Below, one piece after another: positions 29,026 through 36,859 of a DNA stretch of 64,000 nt. The notes under the pieces are model-generated. The model was not told the DNA's origin and did not search any database. It was given only the letters and a program-made list of their open reading frames with translations. Both the position numbers and the translations under genes were made by a program. This DNA is from Herbiconiux flava (GTDB taxonomy: Bacteria; Actinomycetota; Actinomycetes; Actinomycetales; Microbacteriaceae): assembly GCF_013409865.1 (NCBI RefSeq), contig NZ_JACCBM010000001.1, positions 3,776,395 through 3,840,394 on the forward strand, in the 5' to 3' direction. How positions within the stretch are numbered: the stretch's first letter is position 1; every line of letters begins with the position of its first letter.

Positions 29026-29593
29026 TGAGGTCGGCGCCCGCGTGCGCCAGCTCGGCGATGGCCGCCCGGGACGCCTCGGGCGAGACACCCGCCACGAGGT
29101 CGGTGATGATGCGCACCTTTCGCCCGTGCTCGATCGCGTCGAGCGCCGAGGCACGCACGCAGTAGTCGGTGGCGAGGCCCGCGATGTCGATCTCGGTGAC
29201 ACCGTTCTTGTCGAGCAGCTCGTGCACCGTGCCGCCCTCCTCGGTCGTGCCCTCGTAGATCGAGTAGGCCGGCTCGCCCATGCCCTTGCGCACGTGATGG
29301 TCGATCGCCCGGGTGGTGAGCTCGTCGTGGTACTCGGCGCCGTGGGTTCCGGCGACGCAGTGCACGGGCCACGTGCTGACGAAGTCGGGCTCGGCGCCGG
29401 TGGCGAAGTGGCCGCCGTTGTCGTTGTCGGGGTCGTGCCAGTCGCGGGAGGCGATGACGAACTCGTAGGTGTCGGGGTTCCGCGCGAGCATCCGCGAGAT
29501 GCCCTCGGCCACGGCCGTGCCGCCCTCGACCCCGAGCGCACCGCCCTCGATGAAGTCGTTCTGCACGTCGATGATGAACAGCGCCTTGGCCAT
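29000..29593 (-). CDS. pncA: Nicotinamidase (isochorismatase-like hydrolase)
   Basis: A 197-residue hydrolase converting nicotinamide to nicotinate for NAD salvage. It has the catalytic Asp in IDVQNDF, metal ligands in SRDWHDPDND and GGHF, a lysine in HHVRKGMG and the nucleophile in ATDYCVRASALDA. ATG 29593 is chosen because AGGAGG lies 9 nt upstream; a GTG at 29623 sits only 4 nt past the -10 TAAAAT (29628-29633). It would also hydrolyse pyrazinamide-type amides, as known PncA proteins do. Confidence 0.9.
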   Translation of the reverse strand: MAKALFIIDVQNDFIEGGALGVEGGTAVAEGISRMLARNPDTYEFVIASRDWHDPDNDNGGHFATGAEPDFVSTWPVHCVAGTHGAEYHDELTTRAIDHHVRKGMGEPAYSIYEGTTEEGGTVHELLDKNGVTEIDIAGLATDYCVRASALDAIEHGRKVRIITDLVAGVSPEASRAAIAELAHAGADLITSAHVAK

Positions 29594-29627
29594 CGTCGGT
29601 CGCCTCCTGGGGGTCGGTGTCACGGCT

Positions 29628-29633
29628 ATTTTA
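29628..29633 (-). promoter_or_regulatory. -10 box of pncA
   Basis: TAAAAT on the minus strand lies 35 nt before the chosen pncA start, leaving a short leader with AGGAGG. Confidence 0.5.
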
Positions 29634-29634
29634 G

Positions 29635-29687
29635 GGGCGGATGCGCGGCGGCGCGGCCGCGGGTCGGTACCGCTCGAGCATCCGCCC
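29635..29687 (-). terminator. Long-loop hairpin between dacB-like gene and pncA
   Basis: GGGCGGATGC (29635-29644) pairs with GCATCCGCCC (29678-29687) across a 33-nt GC-rich loop, right upstream of the pncA -10. It may end the carboxypeptidase transcript while overlapping the pncA -35 region. Confidence 0.4.
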
Positions 29688-29712
29688 GCCGGCCCCGGCC
29701 TTCACGCGCGGC

Positions 29713-31230
29713 TCACGCGTTCGCGAGCCCGTTCCCGCACTCGTAGAAGCCGGTGACGAGCGCGTCGATGGCGGCCTTGGCGCTGTCGCCGACGTCGTCG
29801 AGCGCGAAGACGGCGAACGTCAGCACGGTGCCGTCGGCGGCCTCGACGATGCCGGAGAGCGTGTAGCCGGTGTCGATCCAGCCGGTCTTGGCGATCACGT
29901 GGCCGGCGGCCGGGGAGTCGCCGTAGCGGCCGGCGAGCGTGCCGCTGACCCCGCCGATCGGCAGGCCGTCGCGGACGACGCCCAGGTCGCCCTCCCGATT
30001 CTGGATCTTCACGAACAGCTCGGTGAGGAACTGCGGCGGCACCCCGTTGTCGTCGCTCAGCCCCGAGCCGTCGACGATCGTGAGCGCGGAGGTGTCGAGC
30101 CCGTAGGTGGCGAGCGCCTGCGGGATGGCCGTGTCCAGAGCGGCGAAGTCGTTGCCGACACCCAGCTCGACGGCGACGAGGCGGGCGAGCATCTCGGCCT
30201 CGGTGTTGTCCGAGCGCAGCAGGGCGTCGGGCACCATCGTGGACACCGGCGCCGAGAGCACCTGCCCGAGCTGCGCCGCCCCGGCGGGGGCGACGCCCTC
30301 GGCCAGCTGCGCATCCGTCGCCCCGAGGGCGATCGCGAAGGCCTGCCCGGCGCTCCGCACCGCGTTCTCGCTGCGGGTCGAGACGTTCGCCGAGGGCTCG
30401 GCGCGGTCGCCGTCGACCTGCAGACCGGTCACCTCCGACGAGTAGCCGTCGTAGAGCTCCTTGCGGTTCCAGCTCGGCTGCCAGCGGTCACCGCTGAAGA
30501 CGCCGGCGTCGAGCACGATGCTCGTGATCGGGGTGCCCGCGGTGGCGGGGTCGGCGTCCCACGCGGCCTGGGTCTGCGCGGCGAGGTCGGGCAGACTCGC
30601 GGCGCCGGGGTAGATGTTCTCGCCCTGGCTGGCGAGCGTGATGTCGCCGCCGCCGACGAGCACGACCTGCCCCGGCTCGGATCCGCGCACGACCGTGGTG
30701 GGCACCCGGTGGTCGGGGCCGAGCACGGCGAGAGCGGCGGCGCTCGAGAGCACCTTCATCACGCTGGCCGTGCGGGCGGGGGTGGCGGCGGCGCGGTCGA
30801 AGAGCAGCTCGCCGGTGGCGGCGTTCCGCACGGCGGCGAGCATCGTGCCGAGGCGCGGATCGGTGTCGAGCCCGGCGACCGAGCAGGTGCGCACCGGAGC
30901 GGGGGCCGCGACGGCCTGCGGGGTGGGGCGAGGGGCCGCGGTGGGGGTCGGGGTGCTCGTGGGGGTCTCGGTGACGGATGCCGTGGGCGCCGCGATCGCG
31001 TCGGACGGGGCTGCTCCGCCCGCTGCTCCCACGGCTGCTCCGGCGCCGAAAGCCGCGCCGCCGAGCAGCACGATCGCGGCGACGGCCGCGGCGGACGCCC
31101 AGGCGCGGGGGTGGCGTCCGAGCCCTGCCCGCCGGGTGGCGGGTGCGGCGCGGTGCGCCGGCAGCGGCTCGGGGCGGTGCGCGCCGCCCGGCGCCGCGCG
31201 GCGCGTCATCGGGTCGTCGGGCTCGGCCAT
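29713..31230 (-). CDS. dacB: D-alanyl-D-alanine carboxypeptidase, PBP4/DacB type (S13)
   Basis: A 505-residue low-molecular-mass penicillin-binding protein that trims or cleaves peptidoglycan cross-links outside the membrane. A cytoplasmic tail, one helix (about 46-70) and a Thr/Pro-rich linker precede the catalytic domain with SVMK (SxxK), SDN (SxN) and KTG. The S13 insertion domain between the first two motifs is present. The start has no Shine-Dalgarno. Compared with secreted DacB it is membrane-anchored. Confidence 0.88.
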   Translation of the reverse strand: MAEPDDPMTRRAAPGGAHRPEPLPAHRAAPATRRAGLGRHPRAWASAAAVAAIVLLGGAAFGAGAAVGAAGGAAPSDAIAAPTASVTETPTSTPTPTAAPRPTPQAVAAPAPVRTCSVAGLDTDPRLGTMLAAVRNAATGELLFDRAAATPARTASVMKVLSSAAALAVLGPDHRVPTTVVRGSEPGQVVLVGGGDITLASQGENIYPGAASLPDLAAQTQAAWDADPATAGTPITSIVLDAGVFSGDRWQPSWNRKELYDGYSSEVTGLQVDGDRAEPSANVSTRSENAVRSAGQAFAIALGATDAQLAEGVAPAGAAQLGQVLSAPVSTMVPDALLRSDNTEAEMLARLVAVELGVGNDFAALDTAIPQALATYGLDTSALTIVDGSGLSDDNGVPPQFLTELFVKIQNREGDLGVVRDGLPIGGVSGTLAGRYGDSPAAGHVIAKTGWIDTGYTLSGIVEAADGTVLTFAVFALDDVGDSAKAAIDALVTGFYECGNGLANA

Positions 31231-31236
31231 CCCGTC

Positions 31237-31242
31237 ATGCTA
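31237..31242 (-). promoter_or_regulatory. -10 box for leaderless dacB-like gene
   Basis: TAGCAT is followed by 6 nt and the ATG at 31230. Confidence 0.5.
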
Positions 31243-31301
31243 CCCCCGGAAGGGTGGCACCCGTCAGGTCGATCGACGCGGCACGGAGGGCCGCCGAGGG
31301 T

Positions 31302-32285
31302 CTACTCGCCGGGGTAGTGCAGGCCGATCTGCGCGCGCACCTCGTCGAGCACGGCCATGATCGCCACCGACTCGGCCACGGGCAGGAGGGGGCTCTCGCG
31401 CTCGCCGGCCGCGAGCATCCGCTCGAATTCGAGGGCCTGGTACTCCATGCCGCGCGAGGCGACGGGCTGCTCGAAGCGCTCGAGCACCTCGCCCTCGGAG
31501 TTCGTGACGGTGAAGGAGGTGGGCGCGTACCAGGTGCGCTCGATGTCGACCCGGGCCTCGGTGCCGATGACGGAGGCGCGCACGGGGCCGGCGGTGTCGA
31601 TGGCGCTGTGCGAGACCGACTGGCGGCCGCCCTCGTGCTCGAAGATCAGCGCCGTCTGCTGGTCGACGCCCGTGTCGCCGAGCGTGGCGCTCGCCAGGAT
31701 GCGGGTCGGCAGGCCGAGCAGATCGATCGCGAACGACACCGGGTAGATCGCGAGGTCGAGCAGCGCTCCGCCGCCGAGTGCCGGGTCGTTGATGCGGTGC
31801 GACGGGTCGGACGGCAGACGCTGGTCGTGGTCGGCGAGCACCGTGCGCACGTCGCCGAGGGTGCCGGCGGCGATGATCTCGCGCAGGCGCACCATGTGCG
31901 GGAGGAACCGCGTCCACATCGCCTCGAGCACGGCGACGCCGGCGGCCTCGCCCGCCTCCTGGATCTGCCTCGCCTGGGCCGCGTTGATCGTGAAGGCCTT
32001 CTCGACCAGCACGTTCTTGCCGGCACCGATCGCGAGCAGGGCGTTCTCGGCGTGGAAGGTGTGCGGCGTCGCGATGTAGATCGCGTCGACGTCGGGATCG
32101 GCGACGAGCGCCTCGTAGCTCGGGTACGCGGCCGGGATGCCGAACTCCCCCGCGAAGCGGTCGGCCGACTCCTGGCTGCGCGAGCCGACGGCCGCGATGG
32201 TGAGGCCGACGGCCTTCAGGTCGGTGGCGAACGAGTGGGCGATGCCGCCCGTGCCCAGGATGCCCCAGCGAACCGTCTTCGACAT
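31302..32285 (-). CDS. Gfo/Idh/MocA-family oxidoreductase
   Basis: A 327-residue NAD(P)-dependent dehydrogenase. The N-terminal Rossmann fold shows GILGTGGIAHSFATDL, and YIATPHTFH with VEKAFTINAAQA is the catalytic EKP-like segment; here the motif reads EKAFT, with Lys in place. The C-terminal half is the substrate beta-sheet domain. Relatives act on sugars, inositols or dihydrodiols; the substrate is not predictable here. AAGGAG precedes the ATG. The tRNA-Thr and its terminator lie upstream, so the gene has its own promoter. Confidence 0.85.
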   Translation of the reverse strand: MSKTVRWGILGTGGIAHSFATDLKAVGLTIAAVGSRSQESADRFAGEFGIPAAYPSYEALVADPDVDAIYIATPHTFHAENALLAIGAGKNVLVEKAFTINAAQARQIQEAGEAAGVAVLEAMWTRFLPHMVRLREIIAAGTLGDVRTVLADHDQRLPSDPSHRINDPALGGGALLDLAIYPVSFAIDLLGLPTRILASATLGDTGVDQQTALIFEHEGGRQSVSHSAIDTAGPVRASVIGTEARVDIERTWYAPTSFTVTNSEGEVLERFEQPVASRGMEYQALEFERMLAAGERESPLLPVAESVAIMAVLDEVRAQIGLHYPGE

Positions 32286-32324
32286 CGTCGTCTCCTTCTT
32301 CGAGCCCGTGCTCCCCGCAACGAG

Positions 32325-32350
32325 CAGAAGCCCGGGGGTCCGGGCTTCTG
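32325..32350 (-). terminator. Terminator of tRNA-Thr
   Basis: CAGAAGCCCGG pairs perfectly with CCGGGCTTCTG around GGGT, 44 nt after the tRNA end. Confidence 0.8.
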
Positions 32351-32394
32351 TGCTTCCGCGCCTTTCGGCGTTCGGCAGGTGGGGGTGGTGCGAG

Positions 32395-32467
32395 GGCCGC
32401 CTCCGGGAATCGAACCCGGGACCTATTCATTACGAGTGAATCGCTCTGCCGACTGAGCTAAGGCGGC
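32395..32467 (-). tRNA. tRNA-Thr (anticodon CGT)
   Basis: It folds as a full cloverleaf: acceptor GCCGCCT/AGGCGGC, D-arm GCTC..GAGC, anticodon stem ATTCA/TGAAT with loop CTCGTAA (anticodon CGT, reads ACG), and T-arm CCGGG-TTCGATT-CCCGG. CCA is not encoded. Confidence 0.95.
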
Positions 32468-32501
32468 CTGGCCGCGGCTTTCGCGCGCGGCACAGCAACT
32501 A

Positions 32502-32507
32502 AGCATA
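32502..32507 (-). promoter_or_regulatory. -10 box of tRNA-Thr
   Basis: TATGCT on the minus strand lies 35 nt upstream of the mature tRNA end. The -35 is not obvious. Confidence 0.4.
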
Positions 32508-32534
32508 GCCGATCCGCGGAGGGCTCGCGTGCAG

Positions 32535-32594
32535 GGTGGTCGCGCCGGTGGTCGCGCCGGTGGTCGCGCCGGTGGTCGCGCCGGTGGTCGCGCC
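32535..32594. repeat. Five perfect copies of a 12-bp tandem repeat
   Basis: GGTGGTCGCGCC is repeated five times without mismatch and followed by a degenerate GGTTTCGCGCC. It lies 18 bp past the stop of the TetR gene, between it and tRNA-Thr. No spacer structure, so not CRISPR; it looks like a minisatellite whose copy number may vary between strains. Confidence 0.9.
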
Positions 32595-32611
32595 GGTTTC
32601 GCGCCGGCCGG

Positions 32612-33325
32612 TCAGTCGGCGGATGCTCCGCCCACGACCGAGCGCAGCTGACCGTAGCTTCGCCGCAGCTGGTCGGGCAGGGAGACGTCGTCGGGATGCT
32701 CGAGCCACGCCACCCAGGCCGCCCGGGCCAGGGAGAGCATGACGACACCGGTGAGCCGCCCTCGCTCGGGAAGCTCGGGGTCGTCGTCGTCGAGGCCGCG
32801 CTTTCGCGCATCCGCCCGCAGTCGACGGGTGACCGAGTCGGCGATCTCGAGCTCGAAGGAGCGGATGCGGTCCATCCGCATCGCCGAGATCTGCGGATAC
32901 TCGTGGATGACCGATCGCCGCAGCTGATGCAGCTCGGGGTCGAGCGTGCCGTCGCCGGCGGCCTGCTCGGCCATGATGTCGACGAGGTCGCGCAGCGGAT
33001 CGCCGCTCGGCCCCGCGTCTTCGAAGCGGGCAGCCACCTCGTCGCTGAGCAGGATGGGGAGGTCGCCCGTGAGAGAGGCCTCCTTCGACGGGAAGTAGTT
33101 GAAGAAGGTGCGGGGCGAGACGCCGGCCTCGCGGCTGATGTCGTCGACGGTCACCTGGTCGAGACCGCTCTCGGCGATGAGCCGAAGGGCCGCGACCTGG
33201 ATGCTGCGGCGGGTGGCGCGGCGCTTGCGCTCCCGGAGGCCGAGGTCGGCGCCGGCGACGGCGGCACCGCGTGATGGCCCGGCACCGGTGCCGGCCCCCA
33301 CGTCGATGGCTGCGTCGGGGTGCAT
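32612..33325 (-). CDS. TetR-family transcriptional regulator
   Basis: A 237-residue repressor-type protein. After a 30-residue variable N-terminus, the HTH runs through RSIQVAALRLIAESGLDQVT, VDDISREAGVSPRTFFNYFP and SKEASL. The C-terminal ligand domain resembles many drug or fatty-acid regulators and is not assignable. The ATG overlaps the stop of the upstream S33 peptidase gene by one base (TGATG), so the two are translationally coupled and probably co-regulated. Confidence 0.85.
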   Translation of the reverse strand: MHPDAAIDVGAGTGAGPSRGAAVAGADLGLRERKRRATRRSIQVAALRLIAESGLDQVTVDDISREAGVSPRTFFNYFPSKEASLTGDLPILLSDEVAARFEDAGPSGDPLRDLVDIMAEQAAGDGTLDPELHQLRRSVIHEYPQISAMRMDRIRSFELEIADSVTRRLRADARKRGLDDDDPELPERGRLTGVVMLSLARAAWVAWLEHPDDVSLPDQLRRSYGQLRSVVGGASAD

Positions 33326-34935
33326 CAGTTCGTGCAGTCGGGGTCGGTGGCCGGGACGGTGCCCTCGAGGAAGTAGGCGTCCACCGCATCCGCCACACAG
33401 GTCGAGGAGTTGTAGGCGGTGTGGCCCTCGCCCTGGAAGGTGACGAGGTGCCCGTTCTCGAGCTGGCCCGCCAGCGCCTCGGCCCACTTGTACGGCGTCG
33501 CCGGGTCGCCCGTGGTGCCGACCACGAGGATCGGGCCGGAGCCCGCCGCGGTCACCGGCGCCGGGACGCGGCGGCTCGGGTAGGGCCACTGCGAGCAGGA
33601 GACGTCGCTGTAGGTCCAGTACGGGCCGACCGTCGGCGAGGCCTCGACGATCTTCTCGTTCTGCTCGGCGATGACGGCCGGGTCGGTGGTGGCCGGGTAG
33701 TCGGCGCAGCTGATGGCGTTGAACGACTCGATCAGGTTGTCGGCGTAGGTGCCGTCGGCGTTGCGGCTGTTGTAGGCGTCGGCGAGCTGGAAGGCGAAGT
33801 CGGCCTGGCCGTCGCCGACCGTCTGGAAGAGCGTGTCGAGGTACGACCAGTTCTCCTGGTTGTAGAGCGGGTAGAAGACCGCGGTGAGGAGGTTCGAGGC
33901 GCCCAGCTCACGGCCGTCGCTCGCCCGGATCGGGCTCTGGTCGACCTTCGCCAGCAGCTTCTGGATGCCCGTCAGCGCCTGATCGGCCGACCCCTGGAAC
34001 CAGCAGTCGCTTCGCCCGGCGCAGTCGGTGAGGTAGTTCTTCAGCGCCTGTTCGAAGCCGGCCGCCTGCGAGATGCTGATGTCGAAGCCGCTCGAGGACG
34101 GGTCTTCGGCGCCGTCGAGCACTATGCGCCCCACCTTGGAGGGGAAGTTCTCGGCGTACTCGGCGCCGAGGAAGGTGCCGTAGGAGTAGCCGAGGTAGTT
34201 CAGCTTCGGGTCGCCGACGACCGCGCGCAGCATGTCGAGGTCGCGGGTGGTGCTGTCGGTGTCGATGAACTCCAGCAGCGGGCCGGTGTTCTCGGCGCAC
34301 TTGTCGGCGAAGTCCTTCGCCGCGGCGGTGTAGGCCGCGAGCCACTCGTCGGAGCCGCGCTCGCCCGGGATGAGGTCGTACAGGTACGCGTCGCGCTCCT
34401 CGTCGGTGAGGCATTTCACGGCGTCGGAGTGGCCGGTGCCGCGCGGGTCGTAGCCGATCAGGTCGTAGGCGCTCTGCAGCGTGGGATGCGCCGCGTAGTC
34501 GGCCGACTGCTCGACGAAGTCGTAGGCCGAGCCGCCGGGGCCACCGGGGTTCACGAACAGGCTGCCCAGCTTGGTGCCGGAGGTCGGCTTCTTGATCAGG
34601 GCGAGGTCGACCGTGGCTCCCCCGGGGTTCGACCAGTCGAGCGGGGCCTTCGCCGTGGCGCACTGGAACGAGCCGCTGCAGGACTCCCACTCGAGGATCT
34701 GCCCGTAGAACGGCTGCAGCTCGGCGGGCACGTCTTCGGCGGTCGGCGTCGAGGTGCTGGTGCCGCCCGTGCCGCCGCCAGCGCCTGCGCCTGCGCCTGC
34801 ACCTGCGCCGCCGTTCGCGTAGTCACCGGTGAACCAGGTCGCGCAGCCCGAGAGGGCGAGGACGGCGGCCGTGGCGACGGCCACGAACGCGGTGACGCGC
34901 CGGGACGCTCGGCGGGCGGGGCGGGGACGACTCAC
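33325..34935 (-). CDS. Secreted alpha/beta-hydrolase lipoprotein (S33, tripeptidyl aminopeptidase-like)
   Basis: A 536-residue exported protease-type hydrolase. The GTG start opens a signal peptide with lipobox LSGC (Cys31), followed by a Gly-Ala repeat linker encoded by GCGCCT-type repeats. The oxyanion loop NPGGPGGSAYDF, DPRGTGHSD, nucleophile GYSYGTFLGAEY, the acid in GTTGDPATPY and His in GEGHTAY give a complete triad. The C-terminal TAP-like domain (about 440-530) is present. Relatives clip N-terminal tripeptides. Its start overlaps the holB stop (GTGA). Confidence 0.88.
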   Translation of the reverse strand: MSRPRPARRASRRVTAFVAVATAAVLALSGCATWFTGDYANGGAGAGAGAGAGGGTGGTSTSTPTAEDVPAELQPFYGQILEWESCSGSFQCATAKAPLDWSNPGGATVDLALIKKPTSGTKLGSLFVNPGGPGGSAYDFVEQSADYAAHPTLQSAYDLIGYDPRGTGHSDAVKCLTDEERDAYLYDLIPGERGSDEWLAAYTAAAKDFADKCAENTGPLLEFIDTDSTTRDLDMLRAVVGDPKLNYLGYSYGTFLGAEYAENFPSKVGRIVLDGAEDPSSSGFDISISQAAGFEQALKNYLTDCAGRSDCWFQGSADQALTGIQKLLAKVDQSPIRASDGRELGASNLLTAVFYPLYNQENWSYLDTLFQTVGDGQADFAFQLADAYNSRNADGTYADNLIESFNAISCADYPATTDPAVIAEQNEKIVEASPTVGPYWTYSDVSCSQWPYPSRRVPAPVTAAGSGPILVVGTTGDPATPYKWAEALAGQLENGHLVTFQGEGHTAYNSSTCVADAVDAYFLEGTVPATDPDCTN

Positions 34936-36194
34936 GGGGAGACCTTTCGTGCGGCGGTGCGGCCGGCCTCGGCCAGCGTGATGAGCATGGCCTCGAGGGA
35001 GAGGGCCGGAGCGACGTTCGCGGCGATGCGACGGCGCGCGTCGGCGATGGCATCCATCGCCGCGAGGGTCTGGGTGGGATCGACGCCGGCGGCGACCTCG
35101 CGCACGCGATCGGCGATGGCCTCGTTCACGAGCTCGACGCTCTCGGGGGCGCCGAGCTGCACGAGCACGATGTCGCGGTAGAGCGACAGCAGGTCGGTGA
35201 GGATGCGGTCGATGCCGTCGCGGAGGCTTCGCGTCGCGCGTCGCTTCTGGTCGTCTTCGAGGGCCTTCATCTGACCGCGCAGAGCGGGCGGGACGGCCTG
35301 CCCGGGTTCGACGCCGAGCGAGCGCAGGGCGTGCGCGCGCTCCTCGGCGTCGCGCTCCTCGGTGATGGCCTGCGCGTCGGCACCGGCGATCTCGAGCAGC
35401 CGCGCCGCACCGCGCACCGCGTCACCGACCGAGCGGATGCCGAGAGCCAGGTCGAGGGTCTCGGCCCGGCGGGCTCGCGCGTCGTCGTTGGTGGCCAGGC
35501 GGTGGGCCATGCCGATGTGGCTCTGCGACTCGCGGGCGGCCCGCTCGGCGGTGACGGCGTCGACACCGTCTCGGCGCTGCAGCAGGCTCGCCACGTCGTC
35601 GGTGCTCGGCACGCGCAGGCGCACCGAGCGCACGCGGGAGCGGATCGTGGGCAGCAGGTCGGCCTCGCTCGGGGCGCACAGGATCCACACCGTGCGCTCG
35701 GGCGGCTCCTCCAGCGCCTTCAGCAGCACGTTCGAGGTGCGCTCCTGCATGCGGTCGGCGTCTTCGATGACGACGACCCGGTAGCGGGCGACCGAGGGCG
35801 AGAACTGCGAGGACGAGACGAGCTTGCGCACCTCGTCGATCGAGATGATGACGCGCTCGGTGGCGAGCACCGCGAGGTCGGGGTGGGTGCGGGCGGCGAC
35901 CTGGGTGCAGTCGGGGCAGACTCCGCAGCCGCCGAAACGGCAGAGCAGCGCCGAGGCGAAGGCGTAGGCGAGGTTCGAGCGGCCCGAGCCGGGCGGGCCG
36001 GTGATGAGCCAGGAGTGCGTCATGGAGTCGGCGGGGCCCCGAGCATCCGTCGCCTGCACGCCCTGCTTGTGCTGCTCGCCCTGCTCGTGCTGCTCGCCCT
36101 GCGGCTGGGTGCGCGGGCGCAGGGAGCTCTCGGCGGCCGCGCGGAACACCTCGATGGCGGCCGACTGGCCGGTGAGGTCGCTCCAGACGGTCAT
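34932..36194 (-). CDS. holB: DNA polymerase III subunit delta'
   Basis: A 420-residue clamp-loader subunit. The P-loop reads TGPPGSGRSNLAY, with Arg where ATP-binding clamp-loader subunits have Lys, which fits delta' being a non-ATPase stator. The zinc module CRFGGCGVCPDC and EDADRMQERTSNVLLKALEE are conserved. Between about residues 25 and 50 is a Gln/Glu/His-rich insert (GEQHEQGEQHKQG). It follows tmk after 47 nt, the usual actinobacterial tmk-holB order. Confidence 0.93.
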   Translation of the reverse strand: MTVWSDLTGQSAAIEVFRAAAESSLRPRTQPQGEQHEQGEQHKQGVQATDARGPADSMTHSWLITGPPGSGRSNLAYAFASALLCRFGGCGVCPDCTQVAARTHPDLAVLATERVIISIDEVRKLVSSSQFSPSVARYRVVVIEDADRMQERTSNVLLKALEEPPERTVWILCAPSEADLLPTIRSRVRSVRLRVPSTDDVASLLQRRDGVDAVTAERAARESQSHIGMAHRLATNDDARARRAETLDLALGIRSVGDAVRGAARLLEIAGADAQAITEERDAEERAHALRSLGVEPGQAVPPALRGQMKALEDDQKRRATRSLRDGIDRILTDLLSLYRDIVLVQLGAPESVELVNEAIADRVREVAAGVDPTQTLAAMDAIADARRRIAANVAPALSLEAMLITLAEAGRTAARKVSP

Positions 36195-36241
36195 GGGTCC
36201 AATCTATCGGCCGCCCCTGACAGTGCGCCGTCGGGTGGGCG

Positions 36242-36859
36242 TCAGAGCAGGGGCGCGACGCGGGTGCGGATGCTCGCCGCGATCGTCTCCGGGTCGGCCG
36301 CCGCGTCCACGACGAGGAAGCGGGCGGGCTCGCGCTCGGCCAGGGCGAGGAAGGCGGCCCGCACGCGCGCGTGGAACTCGCCCTTCTCGGCCTCGAGGCG
36401 GTCGAACGGCTTGTCGGCGCTGTCGAGGCGGGCGCGGGCAGCGGTCTCGTCGAGGTCGAGCAGGATCGTGAGGTCGGGCAGGAGGTCTTCGACCGCCCAG
36501 AGCGACAGCTCGCGGATCTCCTCCGCGTCGAGCACCCGGCCGGCACCCTGGTAGGCGACCGAGGAGTCGAGGTAGCGGTCCTGCACCACGACCTCACCGC
36601 GCTCGAGCGCCGGGCGCACCTTCGTGGCGATGTGCTGCGCCCGGTCGGCGGCGTACAGCAGGGCCTCGGCGCGCGGGGTGATGAAGCCGCGGCTGTGCAG
36701 CACGATCTCGCGCACCTCGGTGCCGAAGTCGGTGCCACCGGGTTCGCGGGTGCGCACGACGACGCGACCCTGAGCGGTCAGCCACTCCTCGAGGAGGGTC
36801 GACTGCGTGGTCTTGCCGGCGCCGTCACCGCCCTCGAGGGTGATGAAGACGCCGCTCAC
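36242..36859 (-). CDS. tmk: Thymidylate kinase
   Basis: A 205-residue dTMP kinase. P-loop EGGDGAGKTTQ, the DR[YH] motif as VQDRYLDSSVAYQG, and LDLDETAARAR with the lid following. The GTG start overlaps the topA stop by 4 nt, coupling nucleotide supply with topoisomerase expression. The family call is unambiguous. Confidence 0.95.
   Translation of the reverse strand: MSGVFITLEGGDGAGKTTQSTLLEEWLTAQGRVVVRTREPGGTDFGTEVREIVLHSRGFITPRAEALLYAADRAQHIATKVRPALERGEVVVQDRYLDSSVAYQGAGRVLDAEEIRELSLWAVEDLLPDLTILLDLDETAARARLDSADKPFDRLEAEKGEFHARVRAAFLALAEREPARFLVVDAAADPETIAASIRTRVAPLL

Noticed and set aside
32395..32467. tRNA-Thr as an integration site of a mobile element
   Set aside because: No integrase, and no direct repeat of the tRNA 3' end is seen downstream. 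The tRNA-Pro at 50654 was checked in the same way.
32535..32605. Possible CRISPR array
   Set aside because: The repeats are only 12 bp, directly adjacent with no spacers, and no cas genes are near.
32458..32811. Open frame with RDHR repeats
   Set aside because: It is a translation of the 12-bp repeat, antisense in part to nothing and overlapping the TetR gene in another frame, without a ribosome site.
34795..34825. GCGCCT repeats in the S33 peptidase gene as a phase-variation tract
   Set aside because: The hexamers keep the frame and code a flexible Gly-Ala linker, so slippage would not switch expression.
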